Assembly: GCA_016801885.1 (NCBI GenBank)
Contig: CM028901.1
Coordinates: forward strand, 13,527,095 to 13,591,094
Length of the DNA stretch: 64,000 nucleotides
From: Toxotes chatareus
Taxonomy: Eukaryota; Chordata; Actinopteri; Toxotidae
Direction: 5' to 3'
Positions within the stretch are counted from its first letter, which is position 1; each line of letters starts with the position of its first letter. A program made the translations under genes and the position numbers. The notes beneath the pieces are model-generated. The model was given only the letters and a program-made list of their open reading frames with translations. It had not been told where the DNA came from and did not search any database. This document shows, piece after piece, positions 37,795-50,469 of this stretch.

Positions 37795-39180
37795 CAGGTT
37801 TCAGGCCGCACACCTCTCAAGTGTGTTTTCACACTGCGCAGTGTTTCTTTAACCTCTCCTAGACTCCTCTAGGCCTCACCAGGAAAGGAATCACAACAGA
37901 CTTAGGTTACACATGTCCTACAGGGTGTGTGTCTGTATATGTATATGTGTGTGTGTGTGTGTGTATGTGTGTGCCTGCATGCCTGTGGGTGTGTGTGTAC
38001 TGCAAAAGCCTCAATTTTAACAAGGATTAGCTCTATATTTTCCTTTCATCAGTTTTCTGACGGATCCCCAAATATGTCCGAAATCAAATCGGGACAAGTG
38101 GCGCCCTGTGCGGATGTTTGGCTGGTAAAGCCCCTTCTACCTGAGCGGGTTTGAGGCTGTTGAACTTTCACTCAACAAGGGACAACACCCCTGCCCACAC
38201 ACACACACACACACACAACGTCCTCTTAAGTCATTACAATAATCCCTCTCAGTCCGGATCTGGGAGCCGAGCTGGGACTCTTCGAACTTTCGATTAAACC
38301 AGACGCTGGCTCGCTGCAGCTCAAACAAGAGGCCGCAGCAGACCACCACTGCTGCTACAGAAAAAAAAAAGAAAAAGAAAAACACATGGGGCCGTGCACA
38401 AGTCTGCACACACACACACACACACACACAGACGGACGGGAACGTAGGTGCTGCATCAGTTATTCTTGCTGAAATGTACAGTTCAAAGTTGGAGCAGAAG
38501 CTAAAGCCGAACAGTAAGCATGCATAATGGCATTTCCATACTGTGTCACACAAATGTATATTCACAATACGCACGCACACACGCTCTCAGAGATGTGGGG
38601 GCACTATAAACAGCTCTTTATATCTCTCCCATTCAAATCGATTTGTTTACGCTCGGCTGCCAAAGGGACCAAATCTAACTGTTTCCCCTTGAATACATTA
38701 GAAGACGAGGGAGGTTGGGAAGTGATAATGACTTCCCCTGCTGCTCTCCCTCTCTTCTCCTCTCCTCGTCCTCTCTTTGCTCCCCCCCCACCCATCCCTC
38801 CATCTCCACTCATCTGCATCTGTGACTCAGATGGGGATTTTGACTTGTACTCATCTGACTGAAGCCGGACGGACTCCATCTCTCCCCCTCTCTCCTGTGT
38901 CTCGCCTCGGCCCCAGACACAGAACTGCTAAGTCAAAGCTCTGCTGTCTTTGCTGACCCCCCACCCCCCCCCCTTCTCTCTCAGTCCTCTGAAGGAAAAG
39001 ACCCTTTATCCCTCAGGCCAGGACGCTGTGGCTGCATACATCAGGGCTGTGCGGTGAATAGCTGAGGGCCAAGAACCTCGGACACATAATTTTACCTCTC
39101 AGAAAACTGCTTTCACTCCTTTATTGCATTCACGTTCAACTAACAGATAATAGTGACACTTTCATCATATCTCAGTATTA
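37150..39180. other. Intergenic, no gene seen
   Basis: Contains (GT)n at 37764-37789 and 37945-37962, (CA)n at 38196-38218 and 38407-38430, an A-rich run at 38360-38382 and C runs near 38779 and 38958-38973. Overlapping frames on both strands near 38140-38880 are driven by these repeats. Confidence 0.6.
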
Positions 39181-39186
39181 TTGGGT

Positions 39187-39300
39187 CAATTGAATTTTAT
39201 TTACACAGCCCATAAATCACATATTTGTTCATAACCACTGATTTAAAGAAAAACCTTTGGAAAAAACTCCGAAATCTGAGGAAGAGAAACAGAGGTGGGC
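39187..39300 (+). repeat. Teleost dispersed repeat (TCAATTCAATTTTATTTATATAGC family)
   Basis: TCAATTGAATTTTATTTACA, then CAGCCCATAAATCACA, GGAAAAAACTCC and GAAGAGAAACAGAGGTGGGCTCC follow in order a very common teleost interspersed repeat. A truncated relative is at 42386-42418. Confidence 0.65.
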
Positions 39301-40084
39301 TCCAGACACAAGTAGCAGCAATAGGCTATAGAGATAAAAATATTAAGTGAATATTAAGTATAATATGTTTAAGAGTTTCAATTGTAAATGTTTGAGTGAA
39401 TTAATTTAGCATTTTCATCACAAAACATATTATATATTATTATTTTACACAGAATTGTATTTTTATCAGCAGAAAATTGACATTTAGGCCTCTGTCAAAG
39501 AGTCCAAGCAGTGGTGAGGTTTCTGCTGAGGAACTAATTCCAACCTTAATAAATGCACGTGAATATTAGATATGGATCAACGATACCAAAAGCAGAGTGT
39601 ATAAGGTGGAGGATATGACCTGTGGCAGTAAACAGCGTATGAGCAGAGTAACAGCAAAAAGTGTCAGGTTATAATGGTCATGCTGTACGCTTGCATTCAT
39701 GAACATGATTGGATGTTACAAGTCAGCTGTTAGCCACACAGCTGCTGAATGAGCCAGTGATTGTGAAGCATGAATGAAACAGCTGCTGGAAGAGCCACAT
39801 CCGTTGCTGTGATTTAGACACGAAGCTGAATTTAAAAAAATTTCGAGCAAAGTGTAAAGGTTTTTGGAGTGAAGGCAAAGGAACAGAGAGAAGAAATCAA
39901 ATAGCTGCCACCTCTTTTTATTGGGCCATTTCCATCAACTTGTTCAGCGTTTTACACTGAAGCTATCAGTGTATTCTTACAAGGCTGAAAACAACATTTA
40001 GATCATTTATGGAAAGCCACACAAATCATATACCTTAAAGGAGATTATAAGCCTGAGTGGCCTAATCCACTTGTTAAAGGCTGG

Positions 40085-40450
40085 TGATATTCCCTGTTTA
40101 TGTTATTACCAATAAATCCTAAGAAAAGACCAAAACCAACAGTGTGTTGTTCTGCCTCTCAACACTTCTCAGCTTCTCCTTCAGCCAGTCTGTGGCACTA
40201 AGCCTCAAACTCATCGATTCTTACTGATGGCATATTAATCTTTAAAAACTGATCACAAGTACAACGATTTTTTAAAAAGGCAAAACAATTGTGGGCCTTG
40301 CACTTTCCAGCAACCATTACTCAGATAAAATAATAAAATAATGGAATAATGGATAATAAAATATTGTATTTGCTGGGGACTATTTTCAGCAGCGGATTAA
40401 TACATATATGATTCTTTAGTGAGTATTTCTGAAAGCAGGACAGTGTGCGG
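40085..40450 (+). repeat. Dispersed repeat (AAAAGACCAAAACCAACA family), copy C
   Basis: Most complete of three copies: ATTCCCTGTTTATGTTATTA, CCTAAGAAAAGACCAAAACC, AACAGTGTGTTGTTCTGCC, TCTTTAAAAACTGATCACAAG and GGGGACTATTTTCAGCAGCGG in order. No coding capacity seen. Confidence 0.6.
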
Positions 40451-42385
40451 AATGTATATAAGCATTGACTCAAAATAAAGTGCCGTACCCATATTCCTTG
40501 TAATGAAGGAACTTGCCACCGAGTGGAACTGTGTGGCTCAATAACAGTTTTCAGACAACTGTGGGATTTGCTGAAAATAAAACAATATAAAATATTTTTC
40601 ACCAGACTTATCCATAAATGACACAGATCTAAGTCAAAGCATGTCTACATCATTTTATCTACGATAACAAGTATGAAGGAGGTTGTAATTGTTTTTCTTT
40701 TTTTTTTTTTTTTTTTTTTTGTGGGTTTATATACAGGTAACGATTTCATGGGCCCAAATCTGAGACCAAGCGAGAGAGAGAGAGAAGGACAGAGAGGGAG
40801 AGACAGAGCGATTGAAAGAGACAGAGAGGACTTATTGTACCAGTGTTAGCAGATGTACAGCAGTGGGATGTGTGACCAAAGCTCTGTCAAGCCTGCGGGT
40901 ATCAACACAATGGGGACAGACTGTCATCCCCCCTGGCTATTAATATTACATTACTGTCACTTCAGACCAATCTCTCAGTTAAAGAGTCCTTTGTGCGTGT
41001 CTGTGTGGATGCGTGTGTGCGCGTGTGTGCAAATAGAAAAATAGAGTTAAATTTGCAGCTAAAGCCAGATTACTCTTTGATCCATTATGCAGGGAGGTAG
41101 GAGCTGGGCCTCAATAAATGAGTGCTGAATTATGTAAAGCAGCCTGTGCGTGAGAGAGGGAGACCTTCACCGAGAGGTGACTATCAGAGGTGGAGATCAG
41201 GTAGGACACGATGGCGATGATGACATGTATTCGCTGGTGAGGTCATGTCTGACTCTCAGGGAAGCCCAAAAAACACCAGGAAGCATCATCTGGCTAACAT
41301 GTGGATCTGGTTTAAAGCTGGATTACTGCCTGTCGCAGCGCTTACACACACTGTTTGTGTTTCTCAGTCGTCTTTGTTCTGTCTTCTGTGTGCTATGTAG
41401 TTTATCGTTTTGTTGTTCATCTGCAGCTTTAATGATTTTTCTGTTTCCCTGTTCTTTATTAGGGTCAGGGTTGAAGCACTTTCGAAGGCTAATACTGATC
41501 CCAGGAATTGTTTCAATTGTTTTCAGAATCTTCCCATGATTTTCGTGCCCTCATTCAATGTCTGATTCTCATCATTTTCTACATTTTAAATTCATTTCTC
41601 TATTGTTCTCTATTATTGCACTCTATTGTTTTCATTCTCAAAAAGCTTCTGAAACAGCATATACAGCCCTGTAGGACACAGAGACAAACTAAGGTCTTGA
41701 CTGATGACTCTCTGCTTACAGGTTTTATGGACTGGCACGGTGAAGCTGCTAAAGAAAATCTTCTCACATAATCCTGAGATGACTTCTGTTGTGAGACACC
41801 TGATGTAAGAAATAATCACCAGCATACAGTGTTTGTGAAAATGTGTGTTCCACATTTAGATTTCAGTAGACCTTTTCCATACAAACATTTACACAGTAGG
41901 AAAAGCACCAGTGTAACAGTGATAAAATGAACGATGGCTAAATTCCAGTGCATCAGTTTAGTACTGTACGTTTGGTCTGTAACTTACTTGAACATTTGAA
42001 TAGAACAGAGAGCCACTGTGAATGTTATTATTATTATTATGTCAGCTGTGGAAAAGGCCTATTAAAGTTGTGTAACAGCTTGGACAAGCTGTAATAGAGG
42101 GAGTTTAATTATAAGTTGTTGGATGGCAGATAATTTGATAACTCTCTGGTTAAATTAATGGTGGTGATGGTAACAGTAGCATAATTACTACAAACTAATT
42201 GGACCATGTCTACAAACATTGTAAGGGCTGGCGTGTCCCCATTAAAGCCACATAAACGTGGGGCTATTTGCTAAAATAGCCCTGTGTTCTATTGTGTTTG
42301 CTGTGGCAAAGAAGATACTGCCTGTCTGGGCAAAAGTCCTCACTTGGCTTTACTGTGGAGAATGAGCTTGATGGACATGCTTTGA

Positions 42386-42418
42386 AGTCAAGTCAGCTTA
42401 TTTTTATTTGTATAAGCC
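42386..42418 (+). repeat. Fragment of the TTTTATTTATATAGC repeat family
   Basis: AAGTCAGCTTATTTTTATTT followed by GTATAAGCC resembles the 5' end of the element at 39187-39300 and runs straight into an A run. Confidence 0.4.
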
Positions 42419-44591
42419 AAAAAAAAAAAAAAAAAAAAAACAATTTCACAACCAGACATTGCTTAGGAGCTTCACAATAGATGGAAAAGCACAGGTGGAA
42501 TCAGTTAACAGTGACGATGGCTGCATTCCATTCAGACGAGCTGTTTCCAGGCTGCTGGTATCGAGCATGCTCGCTGAGTGACATGGCTCAGTGTGACATT
42601 TAATGGAACTCAGTCATCATTAATGTTATTAATTGCTCCTGGCTTGTCCCACTATGTGAAAAAGGTCTGGCTTTAAAGAGTCAGACACCCTCTGTTCTTT
42701 GGCCCTTGATTTGGAAACAGGAAAAGAGCAACACAGGAGGGACCCCTTTTCCAGGTAAAGTGAAACTGAATAACAATATTAGATAGAGAAAGAAAAAACA
42801 TATATGAAGAATGTGGATCTGTTCAGCAACTACCAGGTTCCACCAAAACTGGAAGGACCTGGGCCACGTGACCTAGTCTCTACCACTGAGGCCTCTTTCT
42901 GTTAATTAGGTAGATATTCTGCCAAATATGTCCTGACCTGGCACACAGAGTGAGGTCAATCTTCTTTAATGATGCTGATGTCTCAAAACTAAAAAAGAAA
43001 AAAAAAAAAAAACTATTTGTTGATGTTTAAATGCGACACAAGGTGTTTTAAAAAATTTGTCCCCAAAGAAATCTCACAGATCTTTTAAAAATTAAATTAC
43101 AGCATACGCAACTTTTCTGGAAAACTTGCAACACAGATAAGCAAACAGACTGACACACACACACACACAGACACACACACCCTGAGCTTTGTGGGGAATA
43201 TGGCTGGAATGTGAGATCGTCAAACACAGCATGTGGAAGGGAAGAGGAGGCAGCAGCCTGCCAGAGTGTTGTTATTCAGGTCCACACGCCTCGGCATCTG
43301 TGTCAGCTAATGAGAGAGACTCAGCTCTGTTTCATCTAGTCTCCCCGGACCAGGAATTAGCATCTCCAAAGACAGACGCAGCGAGAGGGACGGAGGGAGG
43401 GAGAGAAAGAGAGAGGGAGAGCCACAGAGAGAAATGGAGAGGGAGAGAGAGAAAAATGAGGCGAAAAATAAGTGTGATCGACAGAAAGGGGTGGGGTGGG
43501 GATGAGGGGGAGGGGGGTGCACTGGCTTCCTAGACAGGGAGGTGAATATAAACACAAACTCTGTGTCTCTCTGTCCCTCACACACATGCTGTAGCATATT
43601 GACAAGGCAGAGTTAAGTGAGGTGGCGGAGTGTGAGACAGCCCTTAATAGGTCCCTGATGGACCCCCGAGATGACAGGCCAGCCACTCAACAGGGGGAAA
43701 TGGTGAGTGGGTTGGGTTTGCGTGGGGGGGGTCACAGGTCAGAGGTCATTCGATCATTACCCCCCCCCCTCCCATCCACCACCACCACCCGTTCCTCTCC
43801 CACTTGACTGCACTGTGCCTAATGATTATTAACACGTTAAAACACTTAAGGAGCGCTGGGAGTGAACGCACCCCAGAGAGAGACAGAGATGAGAGGAGAG
43901 GAGGGAGAGAAAGGGGGAGACGGAGGTATGGTAATGATGTGCTTGCGCATGATTTGCCGGGTAGATATCACTAATCACCTCGTCCCTATGGTGACACCAT
44001 TGGGACACACACTCATGCGCACACTTTCACTGATACAGGCTATATTTTCGCACAGAAATAGTGATATCAACCTAATAAATATTTCTCTTTTGCATTTGAC
44101 TTTTTTTTTTTCAAAGACATGGTGCATAGTTAAAAGGCTTCTCGTTTGTGTGTGTATGCATGCTTGTGTGTGTAGTGCATTTGATCTAATTGTGTGTGAG
44201 TGTGTGCGTGCATGTCTGTGTGTACAAGTGGATTTCTGCACCCGGAATTTGGTTCTCTTGTGCATGAGCATTCGTGCAGCAGGTTTGTGTGTACACAAGT
44301 GTGTGTGTGTGGAGAAGCCCTCTCATCTGTGCTTAGCCCAGTAAATGGTGAGTGATTGAAGGGTTTGATGTGGAGTGATTCAGCTGGGAGCTCGTCTGTC
44401 TGCGTTGAGCTCCACAGCTCATAATCTTGTGTAGCGAGGCTCTTCGCGACTCGGAAACTGAAGCCGGCGGAAATATTTCACAGCCGCAGAAGATGAACTC
44501 AAACTAAAGAAACCAGACACACAAAAGTTTCCTGAAAGGGATGGTACCCTTCAATGAGATGAGAGTGATGAACAGAGAAAAATGGAGAGGA

Positions 44592-44618
44592 ATTGCGAGG
44601 CTATATTGAATATTGAGC
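44592..44618 (+). repeat. 27-bp direct repeat, copy 1
   Basis: ATTGCGAGGCTATATTGAAT followed by ATTGAGC; 26/27 identical to 48963-48989 (C versus T at the fifth base). Confidence 0.7.
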
Positions 44619-45851
44619 GCTTAGAAAACAAAGATTGCGCTGAAATCTTTAGAGATTATTTCAGAAATCAAGGCTGTTTAAACATTTCCTTTCAAATTTT
44701 TCAGACAGCCACCAGACAGACATGTTTTAGCATCTTCACGTCCAGTAATTTGTGAGAGGGTCCGGCTGTTGACCAAATCAATTGATTTAGCAACAGCAGC
44801 CGAAAAAGGTCTTACTGTGAAAATCGAGAGAAAGAAACCAGACGTGAGCCAGTACAGAGATGAAAATGAAGTTGTTATTAAACTAATTATGACAAGTCAC
44901 AGTGAAAATGTATGAATTTCAGATCACGTTGTTCAGCCCTAGTATGTAATATTAAAAGAAACCGGAAATGTTTCCAGACCGACGAACTGCCCCAGATTTA
45001 CTCTCTTGAGGCCTGGTCACATCAGAGCAAAATTCACTGACGCATCTTTGTGATGCTTGGTCAAGTGGGGGACTGCTCCCAGGGCTATTTGGTAGCCTAC
45101 TGTAACCAGTGTGTTAATATGCTAACCAGCCAAGTTAGCTTACTGTTACTGCTAGACTTAATTCGTACCATTGATTCCTGTCTTATAACTGTCTGCAAAC
45201 CATTCCTCTTTTACCCTCCTGTGCGACAGTTTTAAATTAAACAGGTTAAATGAAACTGGATGGTGACATACAAATAATTAACAATAGCTTCCTTTACGAT
45301 GAACTCTCTGGCTTTATGTTCCTTCAAAGGAAGTTCACCACAGCCAAAAGAAATCCAGAGGCCTGAAATGCGTAGAAATGACACGTGAAATGTCCCTGAA
45401 AGTGACGCGCAATTTAAACACAATCCCATGAGATCAGGCTACTGCTTTTGGCTACTTAATCTTCAACAGACACTTCAGACCCTTTCAAATGACACTTGCT
45501 TTAAGTTATTTAATTTCAAGTGCAGCTCCCATATAATGTGTCAGATGCAAAGGATTAAGATCGCTTCATGTGGTTTTCAGCATAAGCAAACACTGATTTA
45601 CAGTGAATGAATGAAATGAAACAAAATGGCAATTCAGTCAGATTTTCAGGCTTAGCTAGTCTACGTGTCCAAAATACAGCCATGGTGAGTTTATATGAAA
45701 AGATTTTGTGTGTTCAGTATATTAAGGCCCCTGTATAGAATGGTAGACTGAGCCGTATTTGACTTATGGGTCAGTCTTCCATCTGTCAAACATAGTAACA
45801 GGCAGCATTTCAGGACTGACGTGAAGCATTTCATCTGTTCCATCAGAGAAG

Positions 45852-45876
45852 GTGTGTGTGTGTGTGTGTGTGTGTG
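45852..45876 (+). repeat. (GT)n microsatellite
   Basis: 12 units. Confidence 0.95.
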
Positions 45877-45889
45877 CATGTGTTATTGT

Positions 45890-46060
45890 GCGTATCCCAG
45901 GGGTGTATTGTGTCGGTGGGGGTCAGCTGAGCGGCTGCTGGGGGAGGATCCGCCAGTGAAGTGGTCAAGCAGCCCCAGATGGGTTTCTAATAGTCTTAAT
46001 CCAACAGGTCACCGTCCTGGGCTCTGCCTCGCTGCCGCCCCTCATAAACCTGGTTTTCCT
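45890..46060. promoter_or_regulatory. Candidate conserved non-coding element
   Basis: GC-balanced complex sequence between a (GT)n tract and a CT-rich tract. It carries GTCTTAATCC (bicoid/Otx-type TAATCC), a GGGTCAGCTGAGC E-box, an ACAGGTCACC nuclear-receptor half-site and CCTCATAAACC. No domain in any frame. Confidence 0.3.
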
Positions 46061-46429
46061 CTCATTCTCCCTCCTCTCGCTCTCTTTCAACTCCCCTCTG
46101 CTTATCTAACCTCCCCCCTCTCTGTGCCCCCCCTGTCTCGCTCTGCCTGTCTTCCCAGAAAAGCAGCAAGAAGCTAATGAGGCTTGGCTGGCGTTTATCC
46201 AGCCCTCTATCCCCTCGTGTGTGTGCGTGTGTGTGTGTGTACACTTGCTAGTGTGTGAGTATCTCCAGGCTAGATTTATTATGATGTGTCTGCATCAAAA
46301 TAAATATTAACATGAATTTCTTTATTGGTTCTATAGGTAAATTCATATGTTGATAAGGATTTCAGCAGGGTTTGGAAAATAGAAGTTGATGGGAAAACTG
46401 CTCTGGAAAGACAGGTAGTCACAGGCTGT

Positions 46430-46790
46430 TGGAAATGGGAATTCCAAGGTTGATTTTCAGGGGCGGAAGGCAGGTTTTCCGCCCCATTAAAAGGTTCCCA
46501 GTGCAGGGAGATGCACTCCACCTCGGATAAGACGGTCCCGTTATCTCTCTACGGAACAGACAGATGGGAAATCATTCCCGCTTTGCCTTGTGTCCGTGAA
46601 GCACCTGCCCGTTTTCCATACAGAGGGACTCATCCTGAGAAACAAACACTAAACAGCCTCCTGGCACTCACTTTGATGCTGAAATCTACCTTTTCCCAAC
46701 TTGAGAATGTTCTCAGTGCATCATTAACTCCCATTGCTGAAAATCTGCAGACAGATCGAGCTAATGAGACACATTTCACAGAGTTAATTT
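46430..46790. promoter_or_regulatory. Candidate conserved non-coding element
   Basis: Long complex island without simple repeats. It contains GGGAATTCC, GCGGAAGG...CCGCCCC words that face each other, GTTATCTCTC and GATCGAGCTAATGAG. A 111-codon + frame (46511-46846) is open but has no recognised domain, so coding potential is possible though unproven. Confidence 0.3.
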
Positions 46791-47001
46791 CAAAACCTGT
46801 TTTCAGTGTGACAGACCACTACGGCAGTGGTTCCCATTTGATATAATTTACAGAGAGCAGCAGCAGGTAGGAAGGAGGAAGCTGAGGAATCACATGTGAC
46901 GATGCTGTGAGGATAGAGACGGAGAGGAGACCTGTCACACACATCGTTGTAGCAGTCATTAGTGCTAAGTGACAGTTTCTGGTGGCCCTCGGCTGGGGAA
47001 G

Positions 47002-47006
<5 letters not shown>

Positions 47007-47033
<27 letters not shown>
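47007..47033 (+). repeat. (GA)n microsatellite
   Basis: 13 units. Confidence 0.95.
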
Positions 47034-47229
47034 TGTGTGTCAGGGAGGCGAGACAGTGGGATGTAATGTATTATATCAACAACAGACTCACTCCAACACC
47101 CCAGCCAACGTGACACTGTTAATATTGCAGGATTATTATTCAGCCGAGCAGAGCTGAAGGTGTGATGACCTGAGCGGGTGACGGGACTAATTAACCACCG
47201 TTTGACCCTGCCTGCCTCAGACAGCTGCT

Positions 47230-47251
47230 GTGTGTGTGTGTGTGTGTGTGT
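47230..47251 (+). repeat. (TG)n microsatellite
   Basis: 11 units. Confidence 0.95.
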
Positions 47252-47473
47252 TATTTCTCCGCTAGTGAGGGTGAAATAATTGTGTGTGTGTGCATCCACC
47301 TGTCCGTCAAACGTTTCAGTCATCAAATTTCAGGTAGTATCCCACACATGATTTGATTTGCATAGGAAACAAATTAAATGATCTCACAGCTGTTGACAAA
47401 AATAATAGATTTTTAAGACTTTTGGTTTAAGATTCTGGATGAAATCAGGTGTTAAGAGGTAACACTGCAGTGT

Positions 47474-47520
47474 GCAGTCAATCAGCCAATCAGTCAGTCA
47501 CTCAGTCACTCAGTCAGTCT
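47474..47520 (+). repeat. Degenerate (CAGT)n / (CACTCAGT)n cluster
   Basis: Repeated CAGTCA, CACTCA and CAATCAGC words. The 16-mer GCCAATCAGTCAGTCA here (47485-47500) recurs exactly at 61921-61936, in the irx promoter. Confidence 0.7.
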
Positions 47521-47529
47521 GGGATGTGC

Positions 47530-49300
47530 AATACGTATAAAAGGAGTTTCTTGATTGAATGTATTGAAATCTGTGTGGGAGTGTGCCGGGTAGCTGCTGA
47601 TGGACTGTCAATATCACCATGTGAATGACAGTTAATTGTCAACAGGCAGGTGTCCATCAGCACAGAGAACATAATATGGGCTGAGAGAGCCTGTGAATGT
47701 GCTGTGGGGGTTCAAAAGGGCTCCACTGTGACAAGGCCGTTGTGTTCATTTACATATTTGAATGAGTTTTCAGCAGAAAGAAGCAGCTGAAATAGACAGT
47801 TTTATCTAAAGGCCTGCACAGAATGAATCCACTGAAATGAAGTGACATGAGAGAGATATGTTTAATAAAGAAATATGTAAATAGAAATGTAAGCACGAAA
47901 CATGACAAGGTCAAAGCATCCATTTACCTTTTATAGTTTGCACATTTATTTGGAATTTAGACATTGTCATAACATTAAAAAAATATTGTTTGTCAGCATT
48001 TTGTCTTTTTGTTAGGAAAGTCTGCTCAATGTCCTCCTTGCCTTTTTAGTGTTCACCATATTTACAAAAAGAAACTGGATTTCTCATTCAGCTGCTTACT
48101 ATAGGTGACAGAGTCTTACGTGAATACACAATTTTATGTCAAAGTGTTGCTTATTTCTTATTTCAGTTTCCTGTATCAGTGTTTTTATCCTTGTTTTTGT
48201 GCCTGGCTTGAGGTCAGTGGGGCTCAGAGTTATTAGTTAGAAAGCAAGTTTCCAGGAGCTTTAAGGCATAATTTCTCAATATTCTCAATTTTTTTTTAAT
48301 TTCTGCACATCTTAAACACTGCATTAAAATGTTTTGCCACAAAACCACTGAATCATTAAACCTTGCTTAAATGTTTTAATTTTCATTTAAAATCTAACTT
48401 TACTCAGTGGTCTTTGCTTTTTGTGGCCGTTCTCACTCTGTTACTCTTTTTTTTTTCTTAACCAACTGAACTTTCGTTTTGCATTTTCCCACTGTCTCAC
48501 TTGTTCTTTGTTATTCAACTTATTTTCTTCTGATCCAAATGCTTGTGTGTTTTCAGCCAGATTGGCACTAAATTAAAGCAGCTGGGACTAGAAGAAGGAT
48601 CTCTGCAGTTGAAAACCTCAGTTTGCAAACTGACCACAGAGTTGAAAGGCTTGCAAGACATACAGAAACAAAGAATAGTCAAAATCAGTGCAGTACAGCA
48701 TGAGATAACTTTAGACCCCACTATTGGTCAAGCTTCTAAAATATTTGTGGGAAATACACTTCCCACAATGTAAATTCTGGTTAGTGCACATGTCTGTAAA
48801 AGTCCATGTCCCCAGTTTGTAATTCTAGCTACAAAAAAAATTGCAGCCTCCAAGCTAATAAAACCCTGATGACAGTTATTTTCTTAGACTTCAGTGAGCT
48901 CCCCCAGAGCCACAGCTGACTTTATACAACTGAGCTCTCGATGGCAAGTAAACTCAACAAAAATTGTGAGGCTATATTGAATATTGAGCAAATCAAATCT
49001 TAAACTACATTGTAGAGCTGACATTGTTTGGCTAATTCGGAGGTGCTTGTTATTGTGGAACTGCAAGACATTTACATTTCAGAAAGTGGACAAAGTGGTT
49101 ACTGATTGGCCCAAATGGGAGCTGACTCACTTGTGGGGTTTTCTGCTGGATTGTTTCAATCCTAATTTTGCGCAGCTACCTGTAAGAGAAACCAGAGCAG
49201 ACACACACCAAGTCCACTGAATTCTTGTGGGCCCCCGTGTGCACTGCACACTTTAATCTTTAATGACATGGTGATGATGGAGTACTCTTGACCTCCACGT
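47530..49300. other. Intergenic, no gene seen
   Basis: AT-rich DNA. A 76-codon frame at 48543-48773 follows a TTTTCAG acceptor-like word but shows no domain, and the stretch contains TTCCCACAATG, so a decayed repeat is more likely. Confidence 0.5.
48963..48989 (+). repeat. 27-bp direct repeat, copy 2
   Basis: Partner of 44592-44618, 4.4 kb away on the same strand. Confidence 0.7.
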
Positions 49301-49303
49301 TTG

Positions 49304-49327
49304 CACACACACACACACACACACACC
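49304..49327 (+). repeat. (CA)n microsatellite
   Basis: About 12 units. Confidence 0.95.
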
Positions 49328-49369
49328 TTAAATCTCTGCAGTTCCTTTAGTCCAGTCATCCGTCGTGTC

Positions 49370-49640
49370 TTTTAACTTCTCAGCGTTCCTACAGACTGGT
49401 GACTTCCCCAGTTCAGTTCGTCAACAATAGGCAGGTGCTACCCGGAGCTGGGGAAAGCTGGCCTGCCATTGTCCCCGCTGAAAGCCCAGTTATTCATTGC
49501 CCGTGAGTTAAAGAGCTGACCCTGGTGTAACACTGAAGGAGCTGGCTATCAACACTGAGGTCCTTTGTCTGGCCCTGCCTCGTCTCTGATCACCCTGTAA
49601 TGAACTGAGAGCTCTGTCGAAAATTTACAGCCTTCGCCTC
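49370..49640. promoter_or_regulatory. Candidate conserved non-coding element
   Basis: Complex, GC-balanced island with no open frame of note. Words include GGCAGGTGCTACC (E-box), CCCAGTTATTCATTGCCC, CCTTTGTCTGG (SOX-type) and GATCACCCTGTAATGAAC. Typical appearance of a vertebrate developmental enhancer. Confidence 0.35.
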
Positions 49641-50334
49641 TGCTCTCCCTTTCATCCCCCAATCTGCCTTGTCTTCGTTTTTAGTGCTCTTTTTCTCAGC
49701 AGACATCATTTTAAAAGGTTCTCCTCCCACTAGAGCCCCTTATACAATAACAATGCTGACAATATAAGATGGGCCATTAATTTCCTCTCAATGGATCACA
49801 GTTGTTTTCCCCTCTTCTCCTGTCTTCCCTCCTTTCTTTTGCTTTTGCTGTGTTTTGTTCGCCTTCTCCCGTTCCATAGGGATGGGTGTTGTGGTTTCCT
49901 CATGCCATAGGGGTCCAACTGACACACACAGACACACACACAAGGGTAGGCGAGAGTCCTAAATGAATCACCTCCTACTGTTCCCATAATGGGGAGTTAA
50001 ACGCTCTAAATGCTTTACGACATTTAATCATTACCTCACACAGGCAGTAGTCACACACAAACACACACACATACATACATAAACTGTTCCCCTCTAACAC
50101 AAGCGTTATCTGTAAAATAATAACATTCACAACATATGCAAAACTGTTCCAGGATCCGAGCACTGGCCAAACATTTTTTTGGTCTGGCTAATGTCTTATT
50201 TTTTGCCTCAAAATATTTCCTCAATCTGGAATTGGTGATGAATTTCTGTGAACTGCGGATGGACCTGCTGTAATAAATCCTCTCCTTGAAGTGTGTGAGT
50301 GAGAGTGCATGTTTGAGTGCATGCATGTGTATGT

Positions 50335-50340
<6 letters not shown>

Positions 50341-50373
<33 letters not shown>
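50341..50373 (+). repeat. (GT)n microsatellite
   Basis: 16 units, preceded by diverged ATGTGT repeats from 50327. Confidence 0.95.
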
Positions 50374-50374
<1 letters not shown>

Positions 50375-50469
50375 TATCCCAGGGTAAATTGTTTCCTCCA
50401 GGCTTTGAGAGGTGGGCATTCAACAGCCTGCCAAAAGAGCTATAGGCGATAATTAAATGATTCCACGCT

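Larger units (their letters stand above)
40460..45885. other. Intergenic, no supported gene
   Basis: Includes T run 40698-40720, A run 42420-42440, (CA)n near 43155-43180, polypurine DNA at 43380-43530, C/G runs near 43725 and 43760, GT-rich DNA at 44145-44225 and a T run 44100-44111. A 129-codon frame at 41150-41539 has no recognisable domain. Confidence 0.55.

Noticed and set aside
38137..38580. 147-codon minus-strand open frame
   Set aside because: Contains two CVCV stretches and a poly-Phe run from microsatellites and an A run.
41150..41539. 129-codon frame with hydrophobic stretches suggesting a membrane protein
   Set aside because: Hydrophobicity comes from T-rich DNA; no family resemblance, no exon partner.
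43862..44344. 160-codon plus-strand open frame
   Set aside because: Second half is GT-repeat-derived Cys/Val; no splice context or known domain.
46790..47326. 178-codon minus-strand open frame
   Set aside because: Much of it is translated (GA)n and (GT)n (runs of SL and HT); no domain and overlapping frames on the other strand.
47474..47520. CAGTCA/CACTCA repeats as a CRISPR or satellite array
   Set aside because: Degenerate short tandem repeat with no spacer structure and only about 47 bp.
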